From NCBI GenBank assembly GCA_910583765.1, contig CAJTYS010000022.1, positions 1-64,000 of the forward strand: a DNA stretch of 64,000 nucleotides. The letters are read 5' to 3'. The notes beneath the pieces are model-generated. The model was not told the DNA's origin and did no database searches. It saw nothing but the letters and a program-made list of their open reading frames with translations. The translations under genes were made by a program, and so were the position numbers. Within the stretch, counting starts at the first letter, position 1. Each line of letters starts with the position of its first letter. Below are positions 32,474 to 41,415 of this stretch, piece after piece. The DNA is from an uncultured Eubacteriales bacterium (GTDB taxonomy: Bacteria; Bacillota; Clostridia; Peptostreptococcales; Anaerovoracaceae).

Positions 32474-33781
32474 TTACCTCAGCACGTCTTCAATATGTTC
32501 TCCGCTGTCGCTTTCGCCTTTCAGACTTTTTTCTTCATCTGGCCTGTCATAATCCGTGGTCAGGCTTTCCCAGATGCCGTTGACCTCTTCCACGCAGTCA
32601 ATGTACAGCTGTGATAAGGTGGAAAGCTCTATGCCCAGATCATTTGCCAAAGCCGTGCATTGTTTCCAGTTCGCGTTTTCATAACAAATGATCAGTTTGT
32701 ACATGTTCCCCACAGTGCCATCGCCGCCTAAAAGCGCGCCTTTGATTTCATCGCCAATAGGGATCTCTGCCAAAAGCTCTTCCAGCGGTGCGTCCACCAT
32801 ATAGCCTAATGTGGAAAACATTCCCATCATATAACCTTCTGACTTTGAGATGGGACAGTTTGGAACGTGCGGCACCAGTGCCTGCGCAAAATTCGCTCTG
32901 AGGAAAGACAGTTTCAGCATTTCCTCTGAACCATCGGTCTGTTCCTTCTGGAAACTGAGCATGTATACCCATTGACGCAGCTGGCCAATCCCCAGTGTCA
33001 TCAATGCCTGACGAATGGAAGCGGTTCGCTTTCTTAATGCGAAATAAGCGGAATTCACCAGTTTTAGCATGGTATATGTCAGCCCTGCGTCTCTGCTGAC
33101 AATTTCCTCGATTTCCTCCATGTTCGGCTCATCTTTCGCCACAGCCACAACTAGCTGGAAAAAGTTCCCTTCCATATAATCCACTTTTTCCGCTTTTGTG
33201 GTAAAGGTTTCCGCAATGTAGCTTCCTTCCAAATAATCTAACTTTAATGCTATCGCAGCCTCGTAAGCTGCCTTGGAATTCAGATCCGTAGCAATGCATT
33301 TCTTGCCAAATCCCTGGGCCATGTGTATGACATTTTCTAGGGATTGACGTTCTTGATCTGTCATGTTTTCTTTCACAGAAAGCCGGATATACTGGGCGTA
33401 ATCCAAGAATCCCAAGTACTTCGGGGAAAACTGGAAATCATTGATCGCAAAAATATAACCTTCATTGTAATATCTTTTAATCATCGGCATTGCCAAAGGA
33501 TGAGTCATGAGACTATCTTCAATCTGAATCACGACTTTATCCTTTTCAAAAATCTTGGCAGCGTTACGGAACAGCAAAGACGGCGTGAACGTAATGAACA
33601 ACGCCTTGTCGCTGAATTTCTTGTGGCTATTGTGCATGAAAAACTCTACGACAGCATCTGCCGCCACACTCTCCGACTGTTCGTAGAGCGCTTCGCTTCC
33701 GCTCTGGAAAAAAAGCTCGTAGCCGATGATTTTCTCAGTCCCGACTTCCTGAATGGGCCGCCTTACTACGCATCTGTCCAT
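32474..33781 (-). CDS. EAL (degenerate) - HDOD domain signalling protein, YuxH-like
   Basis: Two-domain cytosolic regulator. The N-terminal EAL domain (about 1-190) is altered at several catalytic points: EAL reads as ELFF in GYELFFQ, the usual N is absent in FITFTP, and the late Q is E in LDYLEGSY, so cyclic-di-GMP hydrolysis is unlikely; binding remains possible. The C-terminal HDOD domain (about 200-400) has LKLVNSAYFALRK and IRQALMTLGIGQLRQW, as in YuxH and other motility-linked members. 435 residues. Starts on the last base of cheV. Its place beside ParA and ComFB suggests one signalling unit. Confidence 0.82.
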   Translation of the reverse strand: MDRCVVRRPIQEVGTEKIIGYELFFQSGSEALYEQSESVAADAVVEFFMHNSHKKFSDKALFITFTPSLLFRNAAKIFEKDKVVIQIEDSLMTHPLAMPMIKRYYNEGYIFAINDFQFSPKYLGFLDYAQYIRLSVKENMTDQERQSLENVIHMAQGFGKKCIATDLNSKAAYEAAIALKLDYLEGSYIAETFTTKAEKVDYMEGNFFQLVVAVAKDEPNMEEIEEIVSRDAGLTYTMLKLVNSAYFALRKRTASIRQALMTLGIGQLRQWVYMLSFQKEQTDGSEEMLKLSFLRANFAQALVPHVPNCPISKSEGYMMGMFSTLGYMVDAPLEELLAEIPIGDEIKGALLGGDGTVGNMYKLIICYENANWKQCTALANDLGIELSTLSQLYIDCVEEVNGIWESLTTDYDRPDEEKSLKGESDSGEHIEDVLR

Positions 33782-34698
33782 TAATGTGCTCCTTCCTCAC
33801 CGAGAAGGTGATCCAGCACGGAAACTAAATGCCCAATTTCTGGTTTGGACAGCTGTGCGTCAGCACCTAGATTCTTGCCCTTTATCTCCATCTCAGAGTT
33901 AATCAGAGACGAGAAAATGACCAGTGGAATATTCTTGAGCGCTGGATCGTCCTTTACTAGTTTTGTCAGCCTATGTCCATCCATCTCCGGCATCTCGATA
34001 TCCGTGATAATAGCGCTGACCTTTTCTGGAAGATCTTCATCTTCACGGACACTGCTGAGATAATCCCAAGCTTCCCGACCATTGTTGAACTGCTTGAGTT
34101 TGGTATAGCCAGCCTTTCTCAGTGACTGGGACACCATGGTCGCCAGCAGCACGGAGTCTTCCGCGAACACGATAGTATGGTCTTTTGCCGGACGATTGCC
34201 CAGAGCCTCGATTTCCGTCAGCTGGATCCCTGTTTCCGGCGCGATTTCCGTGACGATTTTTTCAAAGTCCAAAATCGTGATCAGCTGTCCATTGCACTGG
34301 GCGATGCCAGTGGCGATCCCTTCCTTACCGTGACTCAAAGTCTTATCCGGCTTCTGAATGTTTTTCCAGGAGATCCGCTGAATCCCCACTACGAACTGAA
34401 CGCGAAACGCGATATTCAGCTTGTTAAAGTTCGTGACAATGAACAAGTCTTTTTCCTGCCGCTCCGTTGGCTTGTCAGTCAGATACTTTGGTAAATCCAC
34501 AACTGTCAGCACAATATCCCTGGGCTTGAAAATTCCCTCCACGCATGGGTGAGAGTGGGGGATTGGCTTGATCGTATCCGACATCATGATTTCTCTCACT
34601 TTGGCCACGTTAATACCATAGGATTCCCCATAAATGGTGAACTCCATGATCTCCATTTCATTCGTTCCTGATTCCAACAAAATTTCTGTCTCAGCCAT
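33781..34698 (-). CDS. cheV: Chemotaxis coupling protein CheV
   Basis: CheW-like coupling domain (about 15-155, with GESYGINVAKVREIM) fused to a receiver (about 172-300; acidic E180-D181, phosphorylated D233 in ITDIEMPEMDG, K near 290). It links receptors to CheA and adapts by phosphorylation. 305 residues, typical. CheW itself is not in the window, so CheV may be a main coupler or CheW is elsewhere. Confidence 0.95.
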   Translation of the reverse strand: MAETEILLESGTNEMEIMEFTIYGESYGINVAKVREIMMSDTIKPIPHSHPCVEGIFKPRDIVLTVVDLPKYLTDKPTERQEKDLFIVTNFNKLNIAFRVQFVVGIQRISWKNIQKPDKTLSHGKEGIATGIAQCNGQLITILDFEKIVTEIAPETGIQLTEIEALGNRPAKDHTIVFAEDSVLLATMVSQSLRKAGYTKLKQFNNGREAWDYLSSVREDEDLPEKVSAIITDIEMPEMDGHRLTKLVKDDPALKNIPLVIFSSLINSEMEIKGKNLGADAQLSKPEIGHLVSVLDHLLGEEGAH

Positions 34699-34772
34699 AA
34701 TTTACCTCACTTCCTACCTGACTCATATAAAGCCATTCTGTCGCCTTTCTTGCATAAATATTTGTTCTTGCG

Positions 34773-35258
34773 CTATAAAGTGATCTCCGGTTTTCCGATT
34801 GTGCGGATAGAAACTTTTCCGGTGCTCACATCCAGCAGCATGGTCCTGGCATAATTGGCGCCCACATCCTGATTTTTGATGCGGATGCCTTCTGCCTGCA
34901 AAGTCCGCTTTACGCTGTCGATATTGCGCTGTCCAATGTTTCCGATGCTGCCGCCGCCGGTCATTTCAAACATCTGCGCGCCGCCGGCTATTTTACATAT
35001 GTACCTGCTCTTTACTCCACCGAAAGCCGCGAGCTTTCTCAGAGTTTCTCGGATCCCTGTATCCGCGAACTTGAACACGTTTCCCGCGTTTGCGCCTGTC
35101 GCGTTGGGAAGCATGATATGAATCAGGGCTCCTAGTTTGATGTTGGGGTCATACAGCGTGATTCCGATACATGAACCTAGTGCATAAGTGATCAGCGTCC
35201 CTTCCTGCCGAGCCAGCTTCATGTCTCCGATTCCGATTTTAATTTGTTTGTCAGCCAT
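34773..35258 (-). CDS. cheD: Chemoreceptor glutamine deamidase CheD
   Basis: Deamidates receptor glutamines and is regulated by CheC. The catalytic triad is visible: T24, C30 (ALGSCIGI) and H47 (ALIHIML), with the same spacing as in the Thermotoga enzyme. 161 residues. Overlaps cheC by 8 bases, the usual coupling. Confidence 0.95.
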   Translation of the reverse strand: MADKQIKIGIGDMKLARQEGTLITYALGSCIGITLYDPNIKLGALIHIMLPNATGANAGNVFKFADTGIRETLRKLAAFGGVKSRYICKIAGGAQMFEMTGGGSIGNIGQRNIDSVKRTLQAEGIRIKNQDVGANYARTMLLDVSTGKVSIRTIGKPEITL

Positions 35259-35880
35259 TCTGATCGCCTACCAGCCTGCTCATCAATCGGTTCAATGATT
35301 CGATGTCCGGTAGCATCAAAATGGTGCTGTCGTGTTTTACCTCGTTAAGAATCAACTTGCCGTTGATCAGCATCAGCTTGTCCGTCTCATAGCCCATTTC
35401 TGCCATTGGTACTGATAAAATACCCCCCAACATATTGACAGCTATGGCTGGGACGGTCAAATGGATCGTCATTCCTGAAAGTGTGGAAATCGCGTTTGTG
35501 TAAGAAGAGATCATAATGTTTCCAACCTCTGTCAAAACTGAAATTTCCATTTCATGCAGGTCTGAATAATCTTTTACTTCTTTTCCTATGATCTGCTTCA
35601 GCACTGCGTTGACAAATTCCATACGCAGGAGAAACAGCATGGTACCTCGGATGTCTTCGCTCATCTGAACCAGCACTGCGGCAACTACGTCTTCTGGGCC
35701 GCCAAGGAGCGTGATCGTATCGTTGAAATCCTTGATTTCGATTTCCGGCACAGTCATCTTGACCTTCTGTCCCACCAAGGAGGAAAGAACAGTCGCGGCG
35801 TTTCCTGTGCCAATGCTCCCGATTTCCCGCATCACGTCCAGCGCCATGCCGTCCATCTCTTCATAACTCTTTATGCTCAT
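35251..35880 (-). CDS. cheC: CheY-P phosphatase CheC
   Basis: Dephosphorylates CheY-P and binds CheD. Two ExxN phosphatase sites are expected. The second is intact (E118/N121 in TEVGNIM); the first reads E19/S22 (REIGSIGTGNA), with Ser for Asn, so probably only one site works. 209 residues, normal for CheC with both halves. Start 21 bases after flgF stop. Confidence 0.93.
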   Translation of the reverse strand: MSIKSYEEMDGMALDVMREIGSIGTGNAATVLSSLVGQKVKMTVPEIEIKDFNDTITLLGGPEDVVAAVLVQMSEDIRGTMLFLLRMEFVNAVLKQIIGKEVKDYSDLHEMEISVLTEVGNIMISSYTNAISTLSGMTIHLTVPAIAVNMLGGILSVPMAEMGYETDKLMLINGKLILNEVKHDSTILMLPDIESLNRLMSRLVGDQNG

Positions 35881-35900
35881 TTACGCCTTCCTTCCCTAAA

Positions 35901-36620
35901 TCACGTTCTCAATGAATTGATGGTCTGCTCAACTTCATCGGATGTTTGAACCATCTTGAGGGCATAGGAATATGCTCTGGACGCCTCCACGACTTTCGCG
36001 TATTCCTCTGCCAGGTCCACGTTGGCCATTTCCAAATGGCCGCTTCTCATGTTCGGGTTCTGTACCCTGATCGGCGCGCCATTCTTCGCCACTGGCGAAA
36101 ATTCATTGTCCCCCACTGCCAGCATGCCGTTTTTGTTCCGGAAATCATAAACTCCCGGATCAACCGCAGCCTTGCCGTCTTCCACGCGGATCGGCCTTCT
36201 ATTGGCGTCCAGCACTAATTTTCCGTCATCATTGATGAGCAGAAAAGTACCGTTTGCCCGCAGTGAAGCGGAAAAGTGTCCGTTTCTTGTATATGTGATT
36301 TCATTGGTCAGCGGATCCCGTAGCATGAAAAAGCCTTCTGCGTCCATCAGCGCGTAGTCCATAGGCTGTCCTGTCGGAGTCACGCCGCCTGGTGTGGCAA
36401 AGTCAACGTCTGTCCGCTCCTGCACCACGCCGGTCCCTGCTTTCAGGGTCGTCAATTGGCCTTCCGGCGCACGCATATTGTAGTACAACAAATCTAAAAA
36501 CGCGGAACTATGCATCCGATAGCCTGTGGTGTTCAGGTTACTGATGTTATTGGAAAGCACGTCCATGCGTGCCTGCTGCGTCCTGACACCCCGCGCGCCT
36601 GTGTAAAACGATGTGTCCAT
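35901..36620 (-). CDS. flgF: Flagellar rod/hook-basal body protein (FlgF/FlgG type, second copy)
   Basis: Axial protein of the distal rod. The N-terminal rod motif (QQARMDVLSNNISNLNTTGY, residues 15-34) and the C-terminal helix (ASRAYSYALKMVQTSDEVEQTINSL end) are clear. 239 residues. It follows flgG; in Bacillus the pair is FlhO/FlhP. I use flgF for the more divergent copy, but the two names are interchangeable here. Confidence 0.85.
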   Translation of the reverse strand: MDTSFYTGARGVRTQQARMDVLSNNISNLNTTGYRMHSSAFLDLLYYNMRAPEGQLTTLKAGTGVVQERTDVDFATPGGVTPTGQPMDYALMDAEGFFMLRDPLTNEITYTRNGHFSASLRANGTFLLINDDGKLVLDANRRPIRVEDGKAAVDPGVYDFRNKNGMLAVGDNEFSPVAKNGAPIRVQNPNMRSGHLEMANVDLAEEYAKVVEASRAYSYALKMVQTSDEVEQTINSLRT

Positions 36621-36666
36621 GTATTCATCAACCTCCCATCATATTTGTATTTCTTCTGCTGCTGAT

Positions 36667-37428
36667 TTATGCCGGTCCCAGCTGGGAAACGATTTTTCCA
36701 GTCAGCTGATCGTACATCTTCAAAATTTCCGAAGAACTCTGGAGCGCTCTCTGGCCGCTCATCATCTGCACCATTTCTTCCACTGCGTCCACATTGGAAT
36801 ACTCCAGCGCGTTGCCTACGACTTTCGTGGCATTGCCCGCGTCCTGCGCGCCGCCATTTGGTGCTAGGAACACGTTTCCAGTGGTCTTCACCAGCTGAGT
36901 GTCATAATTTTGGAAATCCACGATGCGCAGGGTCCCGTATCTGCGGTTGGTCTCTTCATCATAGATCGCTCCGTTAGAACCCACTCGAATCTTGTCCGTG
37001 CCCAGACGGATGGGACCATTTTCACCTAACACCCTGCCAATGGTCGGAAGCGTCAAGTATCCTTGATCATCCAGCGTAAAGGAACCGTTTCTCGTATAAA
37101 CCGTGCCATTGTTTGTCTGGATGCAAAAAAATCCATTTCCGGAAATCGCGAAGTCCAAGGCGTTCCTCGTCGGGTAGTATCCTGTGTTGCTGTAATCTGT
37201 GACAGTTTCATCAGAAGCTCGGATCATGGACATGGTGCCCAGCGGCGACGCACTGCTCTTGTCCTTGTTGCCAATCCTGGAGATTAACACTTCTTCAAAT
37301 GTAGTGGCCATGTATCTTTCACTTTTATATCCTGAGGTGGAAACATTGGCCATATTGTTACTGATCACGTTGAGATTTCGGTTCTGCGTCAGCATTCCCG
37401 CGGTCGCTTTGTATAACCCCTGAAACAT
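36667..37428 (-). CDS. flgG: Flagellar distal rod protein FlgG (FlhP-like)
   Basis: Rod component with N-terminal motif (QNRNLNVISNNMANVSTSGYK, about 15-35; here split), central TRNGSFTLDDQGYL and C-terminal MMSGQRALQSSSEILKMYDQ helix. 253 residues, near the 260 of FlgG. Its start overlaps the fliA stop by one base, so sigma-28 and rod proteins are translated together. Confidence 0.9.
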   Translation of the reverse strand: MFQGLYKATAGMLTQNRNLNVISNNMANVSTSGYKSERYMATTFEEVLISRIGNKDKSSASPLGTMSMIRASDETVTDYSNTGYYPTRNALDFAISGNGFFCIQTNNGTVYTRNGSFTLDDQGYLTLPTIGRVLGENGPIRLGTDKIRVGSNGAIYDEETNRRYGTLRIVDFQNYDTQLVKTTGNVFLAPNGGAQDAGNATKVVGNALEYSNVDAVEEMVQMMSGQRALQSSSEILKMYDQLTGKIVSQLGPA

Positions 37429-38237
37429 TACTTTTCTCCTTTCCTCTTTCCTTTTGCTCGTAATTCATGCTCCATGTATTCTTTTAACTTGCGAATGGCG
37501 CTGGCGTGGATCTGCGAAATTCTCGGTTCGCTCACTTCCATCACATCCGCAATTTGTTTCATGTTCAGCTCTTCCATATAGTAAAGAGAAATCACAGTTT
37601 GTTCCTTCTCCTTGAGAGAGCGCACGCCGTCTGCCAGCATCTGTTTGAATTCGTTCTCCAAATAATACTCTTCCGGCTGCTCGCTGACCACATCAGAAGG
37701 TATGGACACTGCCTGCTTGTTTTCGCTGGCTCCATCTAACATCATATCTAATGATACCACAGAAAACAAATTAATTTTTGAATTTATTTCACGAAATTTT
37801 TCCGTGGTCACTCCCAGATGGTCCGCCATCTCGTGTTCTTCCGGCCTGCGGCCATATTCCGCGGTCAATTGATCTGATGCTTCCTGAATGGCTTTGGCGT
37901 TCCTTCTAGTGCTGCGAGGCACCCAGTCCTGCCTTCTGGCCAGGTCAATGATCATCCCTCGGACTCGCTTTGACACATAAGTTTCAAACTTGACGTTTTT
38001 CTCTGGATCAAATTTGTCCAGAGCGTTCATCAGCATGATGACGCCTTCATTAATGATATCCTCCAGCTGGGCAAAACTCATGTACACGTCTCTCATGCGG
38101 ATGGCCGCGCTCCTGATGACATACAGGTACCGCAAAACCAGCTCCTGTTTGATTTCCAGGTAGCCAGTCTTGCAGTATTGCTCTAAAAGCTCTTCATTTG
38201 ATTTTTCAGCGAACTGTCTGTTCGGTTTCAGTTCCAT
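37428..38237 (-). CDS. fliA: RNA polymerase sigma factor FliA (sigma-28/SigD)
   Basis: Directs transcription of late flagellar and chemotaxis genes. Regions 2 (about 50-120, with FETYVSKRVRGMIIDLARRQDWVPRS), 3 (130-190) and 4 (210-262, helix-turn-helix LNMKQIADVMEVSEPRISQIHASAIRKL) are complete. 269 residues, typical. The two FliA-type promoters found here (flgM and fliD operons) are presumed targets. FlhA ends 18 bases upstream; flhF, flhG and cheB/A/W, usually inserted here, are absent. Confidence 0.95.
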   Translation of the reverse strand: MELKPNRQFAEKSNEELLEQYCKTGYLEIKQELVLRYLYVIRSAAIRMRDVYMSFAQLEDIINEGVIMLMNALDKFDPEKNVKFETYVSKRVRGMIIDLARRQDWVPRSTRRNAKAIQEASDQLTAEYGRRPEEHEMADHLGVTTEKFREINSKINLFSVVSLDMMLDGASENKQAVSIPSDVVSEQPEEYYLENEFKQMLADGVRSLKEKEQTVISLYYMEELNMKQIADVMEVSEPRISQIHASAIRKLKEYMEHELRAKGKRKGEK

Positions 38238-38255
38238 ATCAAATCCTGCCTTGCG

Positions 38256-40322
38256 TTAAGATTGTGTAATGTTGCCTATTGCCTGAATCTGTATGTTGCT
38301 GGAAATTTCATTAAATGACAGCACATAAATCCCTGGATAAAAAGGTTCCAACATTCGATAAACGTACACACGGATCACTTGGCTCGTAAGGATGATCGGA
38401 TCCTGAGCCAATTCTCCAAACTTTTTCAGTTCGTCTCCGATCTGTCCGATCACATGCTGCATCACTTCTGGACTCAGTGCCAGATAGATGCCCTGCTCGC
38501 TCTTGGCCATGCTTTCTACCATTTGCTTTTCAAGCTGCGCGTCTAAGGTGAGCACCTGCATCTGTCCGCTGTGACAGAACTTCCTGGTGATGGTCCTCTT
38601 GAGAGCCATTCTCACCTGCTCGATAATGGAAGTAATGTCGCTGCCTGCCGCAGCATGATCCGCGACAGTTTCCAGAATGGTTTCCATATCCTTGATCGGA
38701 ACGCCCTCTTTCAGCAAGCTGATGAGGATCTTCTGGAGGTTTCCATAAGTAACAATATTTGGAACCGTCTCTTCGATGAGTTCCGGTGATGTTTTTTTCA
38801 GGCTTTCCACCAGCTGTACCACTTCCTGGCGGTTCAGCAGCTCGTGGGCATGCTGACGTATGGTTTCGGAAAGATGGGTCAGCATGACAGACAGCGGGTC
38901 GATGACCGTGTAACCGTAAATTTCCGCAAGCTCTTTGTTTTCTGGAAGAATCCATTTGCTTGGTATACCGTATGCTGGCTCCACAGTTTCGATGCCATCG
39001 ATTTCCGCGGTAGGCGAAACTGGCTCCAGAGCCAAGTAATGGTCCACTAGGATCTCGCCCTTGGACACTTCTTCGCCTTTGACTTTGATCACATATTGGT
39101 TGGTGTTCAGGCTGGAGCTGTCCCGCAGCCGCACGGAAGGAATGACGAAACCCATTTCCTGCGCGTACTGCCGCCTGAAAATCACGATCCGGTTCAGCAT
39201 CTTGCCGCCGCTGGATTCATCTACCAACGGAATCAAACTATATCCGAATTCCATTTCTATTGGTTCCACTCCAATGAGGGAATATACATTGTTGATATCT
39301 TTGTAATAATCTTCTTCTGTCTGCGGCACGTCTTCGCTGGTGTCGTTCTGCGCCATGCTGGTGGCCAGCATCAGAGCTTCGCGCTGGATTTTCCGCGACA
39401 GGTAGAATCCACCGCCCAACAAAATCGCAGAGACCACAAGCAGCTGGAACACAGGCATACCCGGGATCACAGTAAGGATCAGCAGCACGCCTCCGGTCAT
39501 CATAATGGCCTTTGGCTGGGCTGTGAACTGTTTGGACACATCGGTGTTCAGGCTGCCCTCGGAAACCGCCCTGGTGACGATCATGCCTGTTGCTGTGGAA
39601 ATCAGCAGCGCCGGAATCTGGGACACCAGACCATCGCCCACTGTGGCGATGGAATACACTGACATGACCTCTGTGATGGCCATGCCGCCCTGGAGCATAC
39701 CAATGGCAGAGCCGCCTATAAGGTTGATGGCAGTGATAATCAGCGACATGATCGCGTCACCTTTTACGATTTTGGTGGCACCATCCATCGCTCCATAAAA
39801 GTCCGCTTCCTTTTGGATCTTTTCCCGCCGTTCCCTGGCTTCCTGCTCTGTGATCAAGCCAGAACCCAGATCCGCGTCAATTGCCATCTGTTTGCCGGGC
39901 ATCGCGTCCAATGTGAACCTGGCCGCTACTTCAGCCACACGTTCAGCGCCCTTGGTGATAACCAGGAACTGAACCAGCATGATAATCAAAAATATGATAA
40001 ATCCAACAATAACGTTCCCCTGGAGCACAAAATCTCCAAAGGACTTGATGACCTGCCCCGCTGCTCCGGAATTGGTGAGGATGTTTCGCGTGGAAGACAC
40101 GTTGATCCCCAGACGGAACAAGGTGGTCACAAGCAGGATCGATGGAAATATGGAAAATTCCAAAGCTCCCTTAATGTTCATACTGATTAAGAGTATGACC
40201 ATGGATATGGAAATATTGATAATGATCATTACATCCAGTAAAAATGGATTTAATGGTATAATCAGCAATAATACAATGACCACTACAAAGAGCGCCACTA
40301 CATTATCCAATAATCTTCTCAT
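38256..40322 (-). CDS. flhA: Flagellar type III export gate protein FlhA
   Basis: Export gate with an N-terminal membrane half (about residues 1-315, eight helices, including the FHIPEP-like loop with RFTLDAMPGKQMAIDADL near 135-152) and a cytosolic domain that docks chaperone-substrate pairs (about 330-688). 688 residues, normal. Overlaps flhB by 20 bases. Confidence 0.96.
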   Translation of the reverse strand: MRRLLDNVVALFVVVIVLLLIIPLNPFLLDVMIIINISISMVILLISMNIKGALEFSIFPSILLVTTLFRLGINVSSTRNILTNSGAAGQVIKSFGDFVLQGNVIVGFIIFLIIMLVQFLVITKGAERVAEVAARFTLDAMPGKQMAIDADLGSGLITEQEARERREKIQKEADFYGAMDGATKIVKGDAIMSLIITAINLIGGSAIGMLQGGMAITEVMSVYSIATVGDGLVSQIPALLISTATGMIVTRAVSEGSLNTDVSKQFTAQPKAIMMTGGVLLILTVIPGMPVFQLLVVSAILLGGGFYLSRKIQREALMLATSMAQNDTSEDVPQTEEDYYKDINNVYSLIGVEPIEMEFGYSLIPLVDESSGGKMLNRIVIFRRQYAQEMGFVIPSVRLRDSSSLNTNQYVIKVKGEEVSKGEILVDHYLALEPVSPTAEIDGIETVEPAYGIPSKWILPENKELAEIYGYTVIDPLSVMLTHLSETIRQHAHELLNRQEVVQLVESLKKTSPELIEETVPNIVTYGNLQKILISLLKEGVPIKDMETILETVADHAAAGSDITSIIEQVRMALKRTITRKFCHSGQMQVLTLDAQLEKQMVESMAKSEQGIYLALSPEVMQHVIGQIGDELKKFGELAQDPIILTSQVIRVYVYRMLEPFYPGIYVLSFNEISSNIQIQAIGNITQS

Positions 40323-41397
40323 TGCCTACCCCATTTTTCTTGTTAAGCTTATATACATATACGAGGACTTCCGCTACCGCGCCGTAATATTCTGTCGGGA
40401 TTTCCCGTTCCAGCTCAGTTGTCGCGTAAATGCCTCTAGCCAGTGGTTTGTTTTCCACGATTGGGATCTGATGCTCTTCACCTGCGGCGATAATGCGGAA
40501 AGCCATTTCATCCTGTCCTTTCGCCAGCAGCACAGGAGCCTGATCCCTGTCTATGTCATAGCGCAGCGCGACCGCGAAGTGAGTCGGGTTTCGGATAATG
40601 ACATCTGCCTCTGGCACTGCCTGCATCATCCTGGACCTTGCCCGCTGCCGCTGCATGCCCTTGATCTTTCCTTTTATTTCTGGATTACCTTCTGTCTGCT
40701 TGTGTTCTTCCTTGATGTCATGCTTTGACATCTTAATGCCCCGCTCATATTCCCATCTCTGGTAGAGCCAGTCGAAGATGGCCACGAACACGAAGATCAG
40801 ACAAACCTTCAATACCAGTTCCAGCATCATTCCCAATACGAAACTGACAGATACCCGCACATCCATGTCCATGGTTTTCATCATATTGACAAAATCGTCC
40901 TTTAGCACCACATACAGCAGCGCTCCCATAATGACGATCTTTAGCATGCTCTTCAAGAGTTCCACCAAGTTTTTCAGGGAAAACATTTTTTTGATTCCCT
41001 GCAGCGGGTTCAGCCTGCTGAATTTTGGTCTGGCGCTTTTCTTGGAGAACAAGAACTTTGTCTGAACCGCGGTCCCCAAAATTCCTAGTGCCATACAAAT
41101 CAGCATGAATGGGATCAAGCTGCGGGCTGCCACAGAAGCGAAATCCTGTGCGATGTTCTGCAGAGTCCCCATGGAAGTATCGGACGCTCGTCCCGCGACT
41201 CCCACCATGTTTTCCATAAAAAGGCTGGTGGACTCTACGATTCCTGGGAGCAGCAGTTTCAGCGAATAAAACGCACCAAATACGAATACGACGCTGACAA
41301 CGTCTTTACTGAAAAAAACATTACCTTCTTTTCTCTCATCCCGTCGTTTTTTGGGGGTGGCTTTTTCAGTTTTTGATTCTCCGCCTCCAGCTGCCAA
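40303..41397 (-). CDS. flhB: Flagellar export switch protein FlhB
   Basis: Substrate-specificity switch of the export gate. Four membrane helices (about 35-55, 92-112, 150-170, 188-210) are followed by the cytosolic domain with the self-cleavage site NPTH at 270-273. 364 residues, usual. A separate FlhB C-terminal homologue is encoded at 62.8-63.2 kb. Confidence 0.96.
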   Translation of the reverse strand: MAAGGGESKTEKATPKKRRDERKEGNVFFSKDVVSVVFVFGAFYSLKLLLPGIVESTSLFMENMVGVAGRASDTSMGTLQNIAQDFASVAARSLIPFMLICMALGILGTAVQTKFLFSKKSARPKFSRLNPLQGIKKMFSLKNLVELLKSMLKIVIMGALLYVVLKDDFVNMMKTMDMDVRVSVSFVLGMMLELVLKVCLIFVFVAIFDWLYQRWEYERGIKMSKHDIKEEHKQTEGNPEIKGKIKGMQRQRARSRMMQAVPEADVIIRNPTHFAVALRYDIDRDQAPVLLAKGQDEMAFRIIAAGEEHQIPIVENKPLARGIYATTELEREIPTEYYGAVAEVLVYVYKLNKKNGVGNEKIIG

Positions 41398-41415
41398 ACT
41401 CCTTCACCCCCTTGT

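Noticed and set aside
38530..38955. 141-residue minus-strand frame inside flhA
   Set aside because: It is a different frame over the well-conserved flhA coding region, with no ribosome site or family match.
39096..39662. 188-residue plus-strand frame opposite flhA
   Set aside because: Antisense frame over a conserved gene; composition is a shadow of flhA codon use.
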